This document shows, one piece after another, positions 55,343 to 64,000 of a DNA stretch of 64,000 bases. Both the position numbers and the translations under genes were made by a program. The first letter of the stretch is position 1; the number at the start of each line of letters is the position of its first letter. Under the pieces are notes generated by a model. The model was not told where the DNA came from. It saw only the letters and a program-made list of their open reading frames with translations, and did no database searches. This DNA comes from Gossypium raimondii. Lineage: Eukaryota; Streptophyta; Magnoliopsida; Malvales; Malvaceae. Location of the stretch: assembly GCF_025698545.1 (NCBI RefSeq), contig NC_068569.1, forward strand, positions 20,026,001-20,090,000, written 5' to 3'.

Positions 55343-55488
55343 TCAAAACTGAATACCTGTTGTTGAGGAAGCTTGAAACTTATCAAGACATTTCATTTGG
55401 ATTTGCCGATGAATATGTACAAGAAACTCCACATAAGATGGCCCATTTGCATTCTTGTCTTCCTCCATGCAAGGTACGAACACCATTC
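55343..55488 (-). pseudogene. SEC24-like last-exon relic
   Basis: The minus strand reads GMVFVPCMEEDKNANGPSYV then EFLVHIHRQIQMK, the C-terminal end of the COPII coat protein SEC24. The next bases lack one T compared with the copy at 60913-61019, so the frame runs on to a stop at 55343. No other SEC24 exon lies upstream here. Similarity to the second copy stops at about 55565, inside the former intron. It is a truncated duplicate of the SEC24 end and cannot make a coat subunit. Confidence 0.8.
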
Positions 55489-55565
55489 CTGAAAATGTAG
55501 TCATTGAATCATGAGAATGCCCTAATATATTTGCTTTTCTCTTCTAAAATAGAAATGATTATATA

Positions 55566-56159
55566 TTGATGAAGCATTTGATGAGCCTCACCTCCACTAC
55601 CAAATGCTCCATTGCCTTCTTAGTCTAGTTGCCAATTCAGATCATCATTTATATACTGTACAATTAATTTGACTTAAAATTAGGTCTCCTCTTTAATCCT
55701 CTCTTGATCCCTACACTCCTATCATTCTTGTCCTCTTATGATTCTTTGCCTTCTGAACTTTCTTAAACTGCAATAACTTTCTCTTCATATCAACAACTAA
55801 TGAGATGAGTGTGAAGTTCTTGATATGTTAATAAGTCATACTATATCCTTAATTTTATATCATGTTTTGATTATTATTATTATTATTTTAATATTGCCTA
55901 CTACATAAGTTTTTTTTTCCCAATCATCAATGACTTAAAAGGGAGTTCTTGTTTGAACCAACTAAAACTTCAATGCAGAGTTTCTTGGTCCCTCAAAATT
56001 AGGTTTGTACAATTATCATGAAGACTTAACACCCTATTCAATTCAAGGCTAAAAAATTGGAGTATAACTTTTTTTATTAAAAAAATTGATTTTAGTTTTC
56101 AAAGTTTCATTAAAATATTTCAAGGTAGATTAATTCAACACTCAAATATCATTTGAGAT
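55566..56159. other. Unassigned stretch between duplicated unit and LINE
   Basis: No gene or known repeat is recognised. It starts exactly where similarity to the second unit breaks off. The plus strand is pyrimidine-rich near 55690-55790. Confidence 0.4.
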
Positions 56160-57480
56160 CTTAAAAATTGATACGAATAAAATGTATTACCGAATCAGAT
56201 GGAAATTCATTGAGGCAATTCTTAATTTAATTGGTTTGAGTAGGAGTTGGATTAACCTTTTATTATGTAACGTATTACAACGGTTTTTTATCAAATGCTA
56301 CTCAATGGTAGTCTAGATGGTTCAAACTATCAATGGCTTTAGATAATTGGAGATTCTATCACTCTTTATTTGTTTGATCTTTGCCAAAATGTTCCATCTA
56401 TGATGCTATCCAAAGTGGAAGAAGACAAATCAATCAAGGGCATAAAGATAGCAATGGGAACTGTTCCAATCAATCATTTGCTTTTTGCAGATGATTGCTT
56501 TCCCTTCTTCATAGCAAATGTCCATTCTTGTCGTGCAATTAAAGCTCATGAATACTTTTTGCAACCTTTTAGGGCAGATGGCTAACTTTGATAGGCCATA
56601 AATATCTCTTAGCCCTTCTACAAAATCGAATAAAAGACAATGGTTCAATGGTATTCTAAGAATTAGATGAGTTGATAGACCAAGTACTTTAGCCTTCTGA
56701 AAGAAGAATTAGCTAATGGCTTAGTGAGGATATCTGCAATTTGTTCTTGTGCTGGAACATGATTGACCTGGAGAGCCACTTGCATCACCTTTTCACAGAC
56801 AAAGTGAATGTCTAACTCCACGTGTTTCATTTTGGCATACAGAACCGAGTTAGCTGAAATTTGAACAGCGCTCATGTTATCAGACCAAATCACTGGTGTA
56901 CCAACTAAGAAATTGACTTGGGAACTTATAAAAACAAAAAGGCTTTCTTTCAAGGGTTATGGATAAAATCCAGGGAAAGTTGGCCCACTGGAAAGCTAAA
57001 TGTTTGTCACAAGGAGAAAGACCAACTCCGTTCAAGGCACATTGACATCATCCCTCTGTATACGTTCTCTTGCTTTAAAGCCCTACGATACATATGCGAT
57101 AAAATTGATCAAACTGTTAAGGCATTTTGGTGGGGTCATGAAATAGGTGAGAAGAAGCTTCACTAATGCAATTGACAAACTCTGTGAAAAACTTAAGCAT
57201 GAGGAAGGTCTGGGTATAAGGATGTCAGGTTTGATCAATGAGACCCTGTTGGCTAAATAAGCATGAAGACTAATGATTGACGTCCAGAATATTGAAAGTG
57301 AAATATCATAATAATAATGGTTTTCAAAATGTGACAAAAAAAGAAGAAGCCTTGTGATGATTGATTATGGAAGGGTCTTTTGAAAGAAAGAGAGATGTAC
57401 GTATGTTAGAAAAGGATATCTAAATTTGGAGTGGTAAAAATTGTGATATTGTCCTTGGTTCTCATGGACCATCCTTTAGG
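56160..57480 (+). mobile_element. Broken L1-type LINE (reverse transcriptase region)
   Basis: Fragments of a plant LINE reverse transcriptase are readable in several frames: WKFIEAILNLIGLSRSWINL, then INHLLFADDCF with the FADD catalytic motif, then after an interruption KNKKAF, SCFKALRYICDKIDQTVKAF and WWGHEIGEKKLH. Stops and frameshifts separate them, and a Copia fragment lies inside (about 56600-56910). Upstream ORF1 and endonuclease parts are absent. It is an old 5'-truncated copy lying between two units of the RING/SEC24 array. Confidence 0.8.
56600..56910 (-). mobile_element. Copia retrotransposon fragment (RNase H end) inside the LINE
   Basis: The minus strand carries the C-terminal part of a Ty1/Copia polyprotein: the RNase H region around PVIWSDNMSAVQISANS, then KHVELDIHF and the conserved QIADILTKPL block. 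Only this end of the element is present; no LTR was identified. It is a broken fossil nested in the LINE and must be younger than it. Confidence 0.8.
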
Positions 57481-58360
57481 AGTGTTGAAAACCCACAAAT
57501 TCAGAGGCCAATTAAAGCTATGGCCAAAAATAATGGCAGCCAATGGATGGTAAACTTATCAAATTTGAGCTATAGCAATAACTTGCAATAACTTATAAGT
57601 ATATCCCTTTCCATATTGAGTGGTGAAGACAAGATTATTCGGACATATGATAATAACATTATATTTTTTGTTAAATTAATCTACAATGTCCTATAAAGCG
57701 TTGTAGTTCGAAGTAGATGTGGTCATATTAACATAGACAAGCTCAAAAGGAAGTCAATAACTAGACAACAAGGGCGACAATTATGGATATATCTTTTAGC
57801 CGGCCATAAATCTTTTCCTTTTCCTTATCTTGGGGTTTTTTCTTTTTGGTGTCTTTTTTCTATCGTCCTCTAAAACTATTAAATTGTTACATTTACCCTA
57901 AAAAAATCAATTTTCTTTTAAAGTGGAACAAGCACAATACAATTAAAATATAAATACAAGTTTGAGTAATTTCAAGTATCAAACTATTACATCGGATAAT
58001 CTGAATTATCACAGGTTAAAAATTGATACAATACAATCTTAAGCAAATTAACAAATGACTGAACTAACTAGACAAAAAAACACTCATAACAATCATGAAC
58101 TCGGACACCTGCACGTAAAATCGTGCATGGTAGGTATCGAATAACACAGAATCAGATATCTAAACAATGAAACGGTAGAATTCTTGTCACAGAAAACACA
58201 AAAAGAACCTCCACAAGAAAATAAAATTCTGGATTTCTAAATACAAACACACACATTGATCAATGATTAACCAGAACCCCTAGAACACTAACCACAGCGG
58301 CTCGTTGTTCATTTGTAAGGTCTTAAATTTTATAAAGATTTGGGAAAACGGAATTCACTG
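57481..58360. other. Unassigned region, LINE tail and unknown sequence
   Basis: The first 200-400 bases may be the 3' part of the LINE. The remainder has mixed composition, including 'gttagtgttctaggggttctgg' read on the minus strand near 58270-58300, with no recognised gene. Confidence 0.4.
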
Positions 58361-58550
58361 GTAAATTGCATGTTTATTTATTACATTATAATCCTACTCA
58401 AACTTTTATCTTTATTTATGGAATTCTTAATTAATTTTTAAAACATAAATAAATGTAGAAATATTAAGTAGGATAGGATGAAATTACTAAAGATAATCGT
58501 AGGAATTAAATCACTAACAACCATAGGATGAGATATGGCTGTACATTTTC
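58361..58550. repeat. Third copy of the RING-gene upstream flank, without a gene
   Basis: The series taaattgcatgtttattta, ttacattataatcctactcaaac, then tttatttatgga and aatgtagaaatattaag is shared with 54670-54790 and 60200-60320, the upstream flanks of RING copies 1 and 2. No RING coding sequence accompanies it here. It marks a further rearranged or deleted unit of the array. Confidence 0.65.
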
Positions 58551-59355
58551 TTTATTTGAAAAGTTATTTTTTTAAACTTTACTAAATAATATCTAGAAAC
58601 CATACAACAATATCCATTTTATCAACACAAAATTTAAAAAAAAAACAACAACCTAAAACTCAAAATTACAACTGCAAATCATTAATATATTAGGAATTTT
58701 TATTACTATTGATTTCCCATTCTTCATTACTGTAACTCAAAATTAAATTTTGAATATCAGGTGTGATGGTAGGAAACACACTCAACTGTTTCATGCAAAT
58801 ATTATAGCAACAACAGTTTTAATCTGAATCCACCGTTATAAATATTGTATAATTTAATACTACTTAAACTCAACTCAACTAATTAATTAGTCTGTACATG
58901 AATTTTTATATGATGAAATTCGAATCTAGACATTTAAAATCGAAAATCTCGACCTTACGAACACCTCATCAACAAATCTTGAAAGTATTTAATTTAGAAA
59001 AAAAAAGAAGAAGAAGAGGTAAGATGCGATATTAAAAAGCTTATAATTGCAATTGTGAAGCAGAGTGGCATTGATATGCTGAGATTTGGGCATTTAGCTT
59101 TAGAATGGTGCAGGGATAAACAAAATGTAATTATGTTCTGCCATTCTCGTGAATTTGCAAACAATTTATTTGATTAACCTATTTTTGTAATAAACCATAT
59201 CATTAGTAACAATGATTACAAATAATTGCATTTTATTTATGTACCAATTATTCCGACAGTAAGAAACCTGTAAGCAATGGAGTCATATTTGCTCCTTTCT
59301 CATAAACTCGTGTTTTAAATCTATTCGTGAAACTTACAATTAGAAGAAAATGGAA
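58551..59355. other. AT-rich spacer before RING copy 2
   Basis: No gene is recognised. The last 20-30 bases before the RING stop codon (gaaacttacaattaga) match the other RING 3' flanks; the rest does not. Confidence 0.45.
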
Positions 59356-60082
59356 TCAAGTTGGCATCTGGAACCGGCACAACGGGCACAGGTGATTGGT
59401 CTTCAACCACTTAATGATGCAACCATCATGGAACACATGTGTGCATGGCATCGAGGCAACCTCGTCACCCTCCGAGAACTCATCGAGGCAGATAGCACAT
59501 TCTTTGTTCGCTGAGTTCAAACCCTCACGTAATCTCCTCCTCTTCTTCAAAGGCAGGCGATCTTGTTCTTCATCATCACCCCATTTATACCTTCTCAAAG
59601 CTTGAACTGACAAACATGTAGCAGGCTTGAAATTCAACGTGTCCTCATCATCACCATCATCATCGTCGTTGCCATTCGGCTCATCGGCCTCATCATCAAA
59701 ATTATCAACCGACACCTTGATGATTACTTCCACTTCGAAGGAAATGAGTTTACGTGCAAAGTTAAGGGGGTTACTATGTAACTGCCGTGCATAAGACAAG
59801 ATACCAGGAATGATGAAGGTTCGAATGTAGCCTAGAGGTGCACCCGTTCTTTCTAACAAGGAGAGTAGGATGTTGGGGCCGTCTTTGTCGGATAAAATGG
59901 TGTCCCGACAATATGTGACGGACTCATTGAAACTTCTAACATTGTTTCCTATTAAGAGATGAAACAAAACGAATCCCCACAACTATGTTGAAAAAGTCAT
60001 ATGGGATATGACTATAACGTTGTTGTACTTCAAGATTATTGGTTACTTCCCTTAGCTTGATACGGCAAATGGAAGCCGCCAT
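59356..60082 (-). CDS. RING-H2 E3 ubiquitin ligase, copy 2 (N-terminus disrupted)
   Basis: A 208-codon frame from 59982 ends with a complete RING-H2 domain (CAICLDEF, MPCTHVFHDGC, WLKTNHLCPLC, all eight ligands) and FQMPT. It is preceded by an acidic linker (EADEPNGNDDDDGDDED) and a basic KKRRRLREG block. The family binds E2 enzymes and ubiquitinates targets; substrates are unknown. Copy 1 keeps one continuous frame further upstream. Here a start at 60082 (MAASICRIKLREV) runs 48 codons and stops, because two bases are missing relative to copy 1 near LNRK. Either translation begins at the internal ATG (59982), or the copy is decaying. No transmembrane segment is seen, so it is not a classic ATL. 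Confidence 0.7.
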
Positions 60083-61104
60083 TGCTACTATCTTGCAACC
60101 TTTTTGATGTTGAGAGTGAATACAAATGATATAAAGTTATGGGATTAGTTTTTTATAGGGGCTTAATTTTTCCTATTTCTTCTACAATTCTACACCAAAT
60201 AGGTAAATTGCATGTTTACATATTACATTATAATCCTACTCAAACTCAAATCCTTATTTATGGATAAGTTCTTAGTTAAAATTTTAAAATATAAACAAAT
60301 GTAGGAATATTAAGGACCGTCGAATGGGATAGGATAAGGCTGGATATTTGCATTATCGGATTTCATTTATTTATTATTCTCTATTTTAAATTAAAAAAAT
60401 CTAACCCAGCTTGAAATTAATAAATATTTAAATTTAGTAAGTTAATTTTTTAAAACATAAATTAAAAAAAAAAAGGGTTGAAAAATTTGGGTACCCTGAT
60501 TCATTATCCAAAGTCAAATTGAAATTTGGATAGTTCATTATCGGAAAGACTAGGAGAAGTAGGTAACAAAAAGCCGAAAATAATTGCATTATTAGTAATT
60601 CAAGTACCTCACCGCCAAAGTTGGGTACAATTAAGAACCTTTGTTTAGCTCAAAATTGGGGTTCCAGGAAATAAATAACTGATATAAGATATGAAATTAC
60701 AATGTTTGTGTGCAGCTTTTGATCTCCAAGTGCCATCACTACTTGTGAAGCCAACTGTAAAAAGCATAAAACATTCTGTAAAACTTTCACTCCAGTCGCC
60801 GCACAGTATATGTACAAGAAACTCCGAGCAGGAGGCCACTCGGATTCTTTCTTCTTCATGCAAAATCCCAAATCAAAATTGAATACCTGTTGTTGAGGAA
60901 GCTTGAAACTTATCAAGACATTTTCATTTGGATTTGCCGATGAATATGTACAAGAAACTCCACATAAGATGGCCCATTTGCATTCTTGTCTTCTACCATG
61001 CAAGATACGAACGCCATTCCTGAAAATGTAGAAATTCAATCATGAGAATCCCCTAATATATTTGCTTTTCTTTTCTTTTTTTCTAAAATAGAAATGATTA
61101 TATA
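60083..61104. repeat. Unit B flank: near-identical to 54514-55565
   Basis: From the RING 5' end through the SEC24 last exon this stretch matches 54514-55565 closely. Within it, 60601-60900 and 55071-55370 are almost identical base for base. The match stops at gattatata (55565 and 61104). This gives the right-hand breakpoint of the duplication, inside the last SEC24 intron. Confidence 0.8.
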
Positions 61105-63030
61105 CCAACTACTCTGACAAAACGAAACCTGCAACCATAGAAGCAATTTGCTTCATTGTCGCAATAAAACCAAGGCAAAAACTCTCGGACAAGAATTAAA
61201 CAACCTCTCTCTATTACACAGTTGAGAAAAGTTTATATGATATGCATGTTGGAAGAATCCATGGCTATTTCGGTCAAAAATTCTACATAGGATATATTTA
61301 ATACTTTTGTAAGGAGGTGGTGGGGGAATGGTGTCCAGGATTTGAACCTGGACTTTTGCCACTACACCAGTGGCTCAGCTGACTAGGATAATTTATTTAA
61401 CCATATCATAGTTTTGCGTGAGAAGGAAGTTCAATGCACTTCCCTGACGGATCCCGCTTCTTGCACAATGTGAAGCTGCAACAGAAAATGACAGAATGTA
61501 AAGATAAAATTGTATTAAACAGAGAAATGGTGTTCAATTTGGCTATGAAGGAGATGGAACAGAAACTGTTCCTTTTGGAGTAAAATAACACTAAAGAAAC
61601 CACCATTAATCATACCGAAGGTAGGGCCATCTTTGTTGGCGAATCACATTGACTACGTCATTGAAGTTCTTTGATAAAGGATTGGAAAATTGCTGCATCA
61701 CAAACTGAACATACAATGTTGACAAAAGAGCGTTAATGTCTGTACAGGGTAAGTGAAAGGGTCTAGACACAGAATAAAGCTTAAAAGTGAACCATATTTA
61801 CAGGGGATAACCTAACCCCGTAATCCTAACATTTGAATCCAGGGTCACCCATTTGACTGCCATACTAGTCAGTCATCAAGCAAAACAGTTTTCAAGACTC
61901 TACTCATCCAATCCAAAAATCAAGTACTCCATAAATAACAAAGAAAAATTCTCACTATTAATGGAAGGAAAATGAAACAGCAAGCGGAGTGGCACACAAA
62001 AATCACCATACAGGTAGTTTAATAGCAATTTCAAATCATAACCCGGATGAGGTCAATTCAATATACAATGGACCATTTGAGTTAATTAGTATTTAAATAT
62101 TTAATTTATTTTTATATAAAAAAGTGTAAAAAAATATCCTAAGCTTATTTTCAGCAGACAAAAACCTGAAAAATCAGGAAATACAATTTCAGGTGCTTAA
62201 CAAGTTGTTTATAATAAATTAACGAATTAATGAGGATTTAAAAAAAACGGAAGTAAAACAAAGTACCTGAGTGGGTACTTCGTCGACTGAGGTAAAGCCA
62301 AAAAGTTGTTGCAAGATACTTGAATCCACTGAGCTTCCAAAATATATTAAAGCGTCCTCACCATTCTCAAGAAGATAGATTCCATCATCACAGACATGTT
62401 CACTAGAAAGTGGGACTGTAGGAGGAAGAACAGATTCATCCCCATCCTGTCCAGCAAGCATAAATTGTCTGTTGGCATGGTTAAAACACTTTGGACCATA
62501 AGCCAACTAGAAATTTTATTACCTTTGTATCAACATTGAGGATGGCAAACATCCTGGGATAAACCAATGGGATTGCCAAAGGAGTAGAAAGGGAGGAAAC
62601 ATAATTGAACCAGAAGAAACGGTCATCTATTCTGCCATCATTTCGCAACCCTCCACACTTGATTAATGCTGAAGAAAGGAAAAGACAATATTTATGAACA
62701 GATGAAAAGTACTTCAATTTTTCCTTGACAAGATGTCTGAGTTTCTGCCACAGGATTTGCCAAAATGGAAGAACAAGTTTGAAGACGAAGATTAGCTAAA
62801 ATAATAATAATGGAAATGAATGAGATATGGATCAAGTAGATAAATTAACAAAAAGAAATATTTATACCAAGAGTATATAGAGGGAGAAGCTTAAGAGCCT
62901 CAGGAAGAATAAGCTGTCCAGTTGATGATACTGTGGCGCAAAATTTACGATATGAAAGCAGAATGATGATGCAAAGATTTGTAACATGGTCCCTCACTTG
63001 AAGAAGAGGGCATGTAGGAATTCTATAATT
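60913..63030 (-). pseudogene. SEC24-like COPII coat gene, 3' fragment (six exons)
   Basis: Read in transcript order, exons at 62868-63030, 62523-62668, 62267-62446, 61617-61704, 61444-61475 and 60913-61019 give the end of SEC24: SYRKFCATVSSTGQLILPEA, ALIKCGGLRNDGRIDDRF, STPLAIPLVYPRMFAI, PLSSEHVCDDGIYLLENGED, SSILQQLFGFTSVDEVPTQ, NDVVNVIRQQRWPYLR, LCKKRDPSG and SYVEFLVHIHRQI. This is the helical and gelsolin-like end; SEC24 selects cargo for ER-to-Golgi vesicles. The first two-thirds of the protein is missing: directly upstream lies the flank of RING copy 3. The donor after CKKRDPSG reads GG instead of GT (61443-61442). Truncation plus a bad splice site argue for a pseudogene. Confidence 0.85.
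61325..61375 (-). repeat. tRNA-like T-arm sequence inside the SEC24-like fragment
   Basis: The minus strand has a perfect T-arm form, CCAGG-TTCAAAT-CCTGG, preceded by TGGTGTAGTGG. No anticodon arm fits between them and no matching acceptor stem is seen, so it is not a tRNA gene. A SINE remnant in the last intron is the likeliest source. Confidence 0.4.
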
Positions 63031-63464
63031 CTGTTGCAAAGGTTGATGAAGATGGATTACCACTGCATGGTGCGATTCTATAATTCAGTTCAGAATGAAT
63101 TCTTATATACAATATCATTACGATGAAATAAATATTTTTTTTATATTAAATATTATCTACTTTAAAAACCCAAAAGTGGTACTCATAATTTTGTCTTCTA
63201 AAAAATACATCTCAAAATCCTTACTTTATAGGATGTACTCAAATCCTTGACTAGTTAATATGAGATAATTTTTCACTTCAACTATAGTTATGAAAATATT
63301 TTCAATCTGTGTTGCATTTATCAAATTACAAATATATATATACACGATATACTGCAATTTAGAATTGTTATTTCAATCCATTCATGAAGCTTACAATTAG
63401 ATAGTTTTAGATACTATCTGAGATGCAAAAATTTACATAGATGAGATAATAGAAATAAATGGAA
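63031..63464. repeat. 3' flank of RING copy 3, abutting the SEC24-like fragment
   Basis: This matches 53445-53840 (see that entry). The SEC24-like coding sequence ends right at its right-hand edge, so the junction near 63030-63040 is a unit boundary of the array. Confidence 0.7.
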
Positions 63465-64000
63465 TCAAGTTGGCATTTGGAACCGGCACAACGGGCACAG
63501 GTGACTAGTCTTCAACCACTTAACAATGCAACCATCATGGAACACATGTGTGCATGGCATCGAGGCAATCTCGTCACCCTCCGAGAACTCATTGAGACAG
63601 ATAGCACATTCTTTGTTCGTTGAGCTCAAACCCTCACGCAATCTCCTCCTCTTCTTCAAAGGCAAACAATCTTGTTCTTCATCATCACCCCATTTATACC
63701 TTCTCAAAGTTTGAACCGAAAAATATGTAGCAGGCTTGAAATCCAATGCATCCCCATCATCGTCGTCGTCGTCATTCGGCTCATCGACCTCATCATCATC
63801 ATCATCAATATTAACCGGCACCTTGATGATTACTTCCACGTCGAACGAAATGAGTTTACGTGTAGAGTTAATGGGGTTACTATGAATCTGTCGTGCATAA
63901 GACAAGATACTAGGAACAATGAGGGTCCGAATGTAGTCTAGAGGTGCACCCATTCTTTCTAACAAGGAGAGTAGAATGTTGGGACCGTCTTTGCTGGATA
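63465..64000 (-). CDS. RING-H2 E3 ubiquitin ligase, copy 3 (cut by window end)
   Basis: The frame is open from the window edge to the stop at 63465. The first methionine inside (63962) is not the true start, because SSKDGPNILLSLLERMGAPL continues in frame above it. In order, it has the conserved N-terminal block (YIRTLIVPSILSYARQIHSN), an acidic linker (DDDDDEVDEPNDDDDDDGD), KKRRRLREG and a complete RING-H2 domain (CAICLNEF, MPCTHVFHDGC, WLKTSHLCPLC). It keeps the KPATYFSVQTLRRYKWGDD segment lost from copy 1. Of the three copies it is the best candidate for a working gene, but its N-terminus lies beyond the window. Confidence 0.8.
   Translation of the reverse strand, partial: SSKDGPNILLSLLERMGAPLDYIRTLIVPSILSYARQIHSNPINSTRKLISFDVEVIIKVPVNIDDDDDEVDEPNDDDDDDGDALDFKPATYFSVQTLRRYKWGDDEEQDCLPLKKRRRLREGLSSTNKECAICLNEFSEGDEIASMPCTHVFHDGCIVKWLKTSHLCPLCRFQMPT

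Noticed and set aside
55115-55386. 72- and 88-codon frames repeated at 60645-61039
   Set aside because: Their exact repetition reflects the duplicated block. The conserved frame in the adjoining sequence is the SEC24 end, and these are other frames of its 3' region.
61325-61400. Functional tRNA gene
   Set aside because: There is a T-arm but no anticodon arm or acceptor stem of the right size.

Overview
This is a plant nuclear window, about two-thirds AT-rich intergenic DNA. It holds five multi-exon genes with canonical GT-AG introns and, at the right end, a decaying tandem cluster. The gene structures and protein types are those of a dicot. Several repeat families resemble ones I associate with cotton (Gossypium, Malvaceae), but that assignment rests on memory and is moderate confidence. 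Exon boundaries below were read by hand from splice signals and reading-frame continuity.

Layout. (1) 2655-5741 (+): a short type-A cytokinin response regulator, ARR16/17-like, with a 1.2 kb inverted-repeat transposon in its third intron. (2) 7231-11722 (-): a complete ER protein disulfide isomerase with two CGHC sites and a KDEL tail, convergent with the response regulator. (3) 12525 to about 15 kb: LTR-retrotransposon remains with a 21-bp minisatellite. (4) 16747-20973 (-): a DUF630/DUF632 protein of the NRG2-like class with an N-terminal MGC myristoylation-type start. (5) 21.7-34.6 kb: a 13 kb repeat desert. It contains a three-layer nest (an inverted-repeat element, a piece of organelle DNA carrying the end of plastid psbC, and a 1.5 kb solo LTR), four Tourist-like MITEs and several tRNA-derived SINEs. 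(6) 34681-39065 (-): a stromal/mitochondrial-type ascorbate peroxidase, with two candidate starts and a vestigial thylakoid-APX-like last exon. (7) 39.2-46.7 kb: repeats, including a cluster of long-inverted-repeat elements. (8) 46754-52077 (+): a class 3 aldehyde dehydrogenase, ALDH3H1-like. (9) 53.4-64.0 kb: an array of duplicated units, each with a RING-H2 E3 ligase gene and the 3' end of a SEC24-like COPII gene. Three RING copies are visible: one dead, one with a damaged N-terminus, and one open to the window edge. The SEC24 parts are truncated. A broken LINE with a Copia fragment inside it lies between units.

The five good genes do not form an operon-like or metabolic cluster. PDI, ascorbate peroxidase and ALDH3H1 all relate to redox or stress chemistry, but in different compartments, and I treat the adjacency as coincidental. 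I found no convincing undescribed system. The most unusual signals are the nested organelle insertion, the ascorbate peroxidase C-terminal exon, and the RING/SEC24 array.
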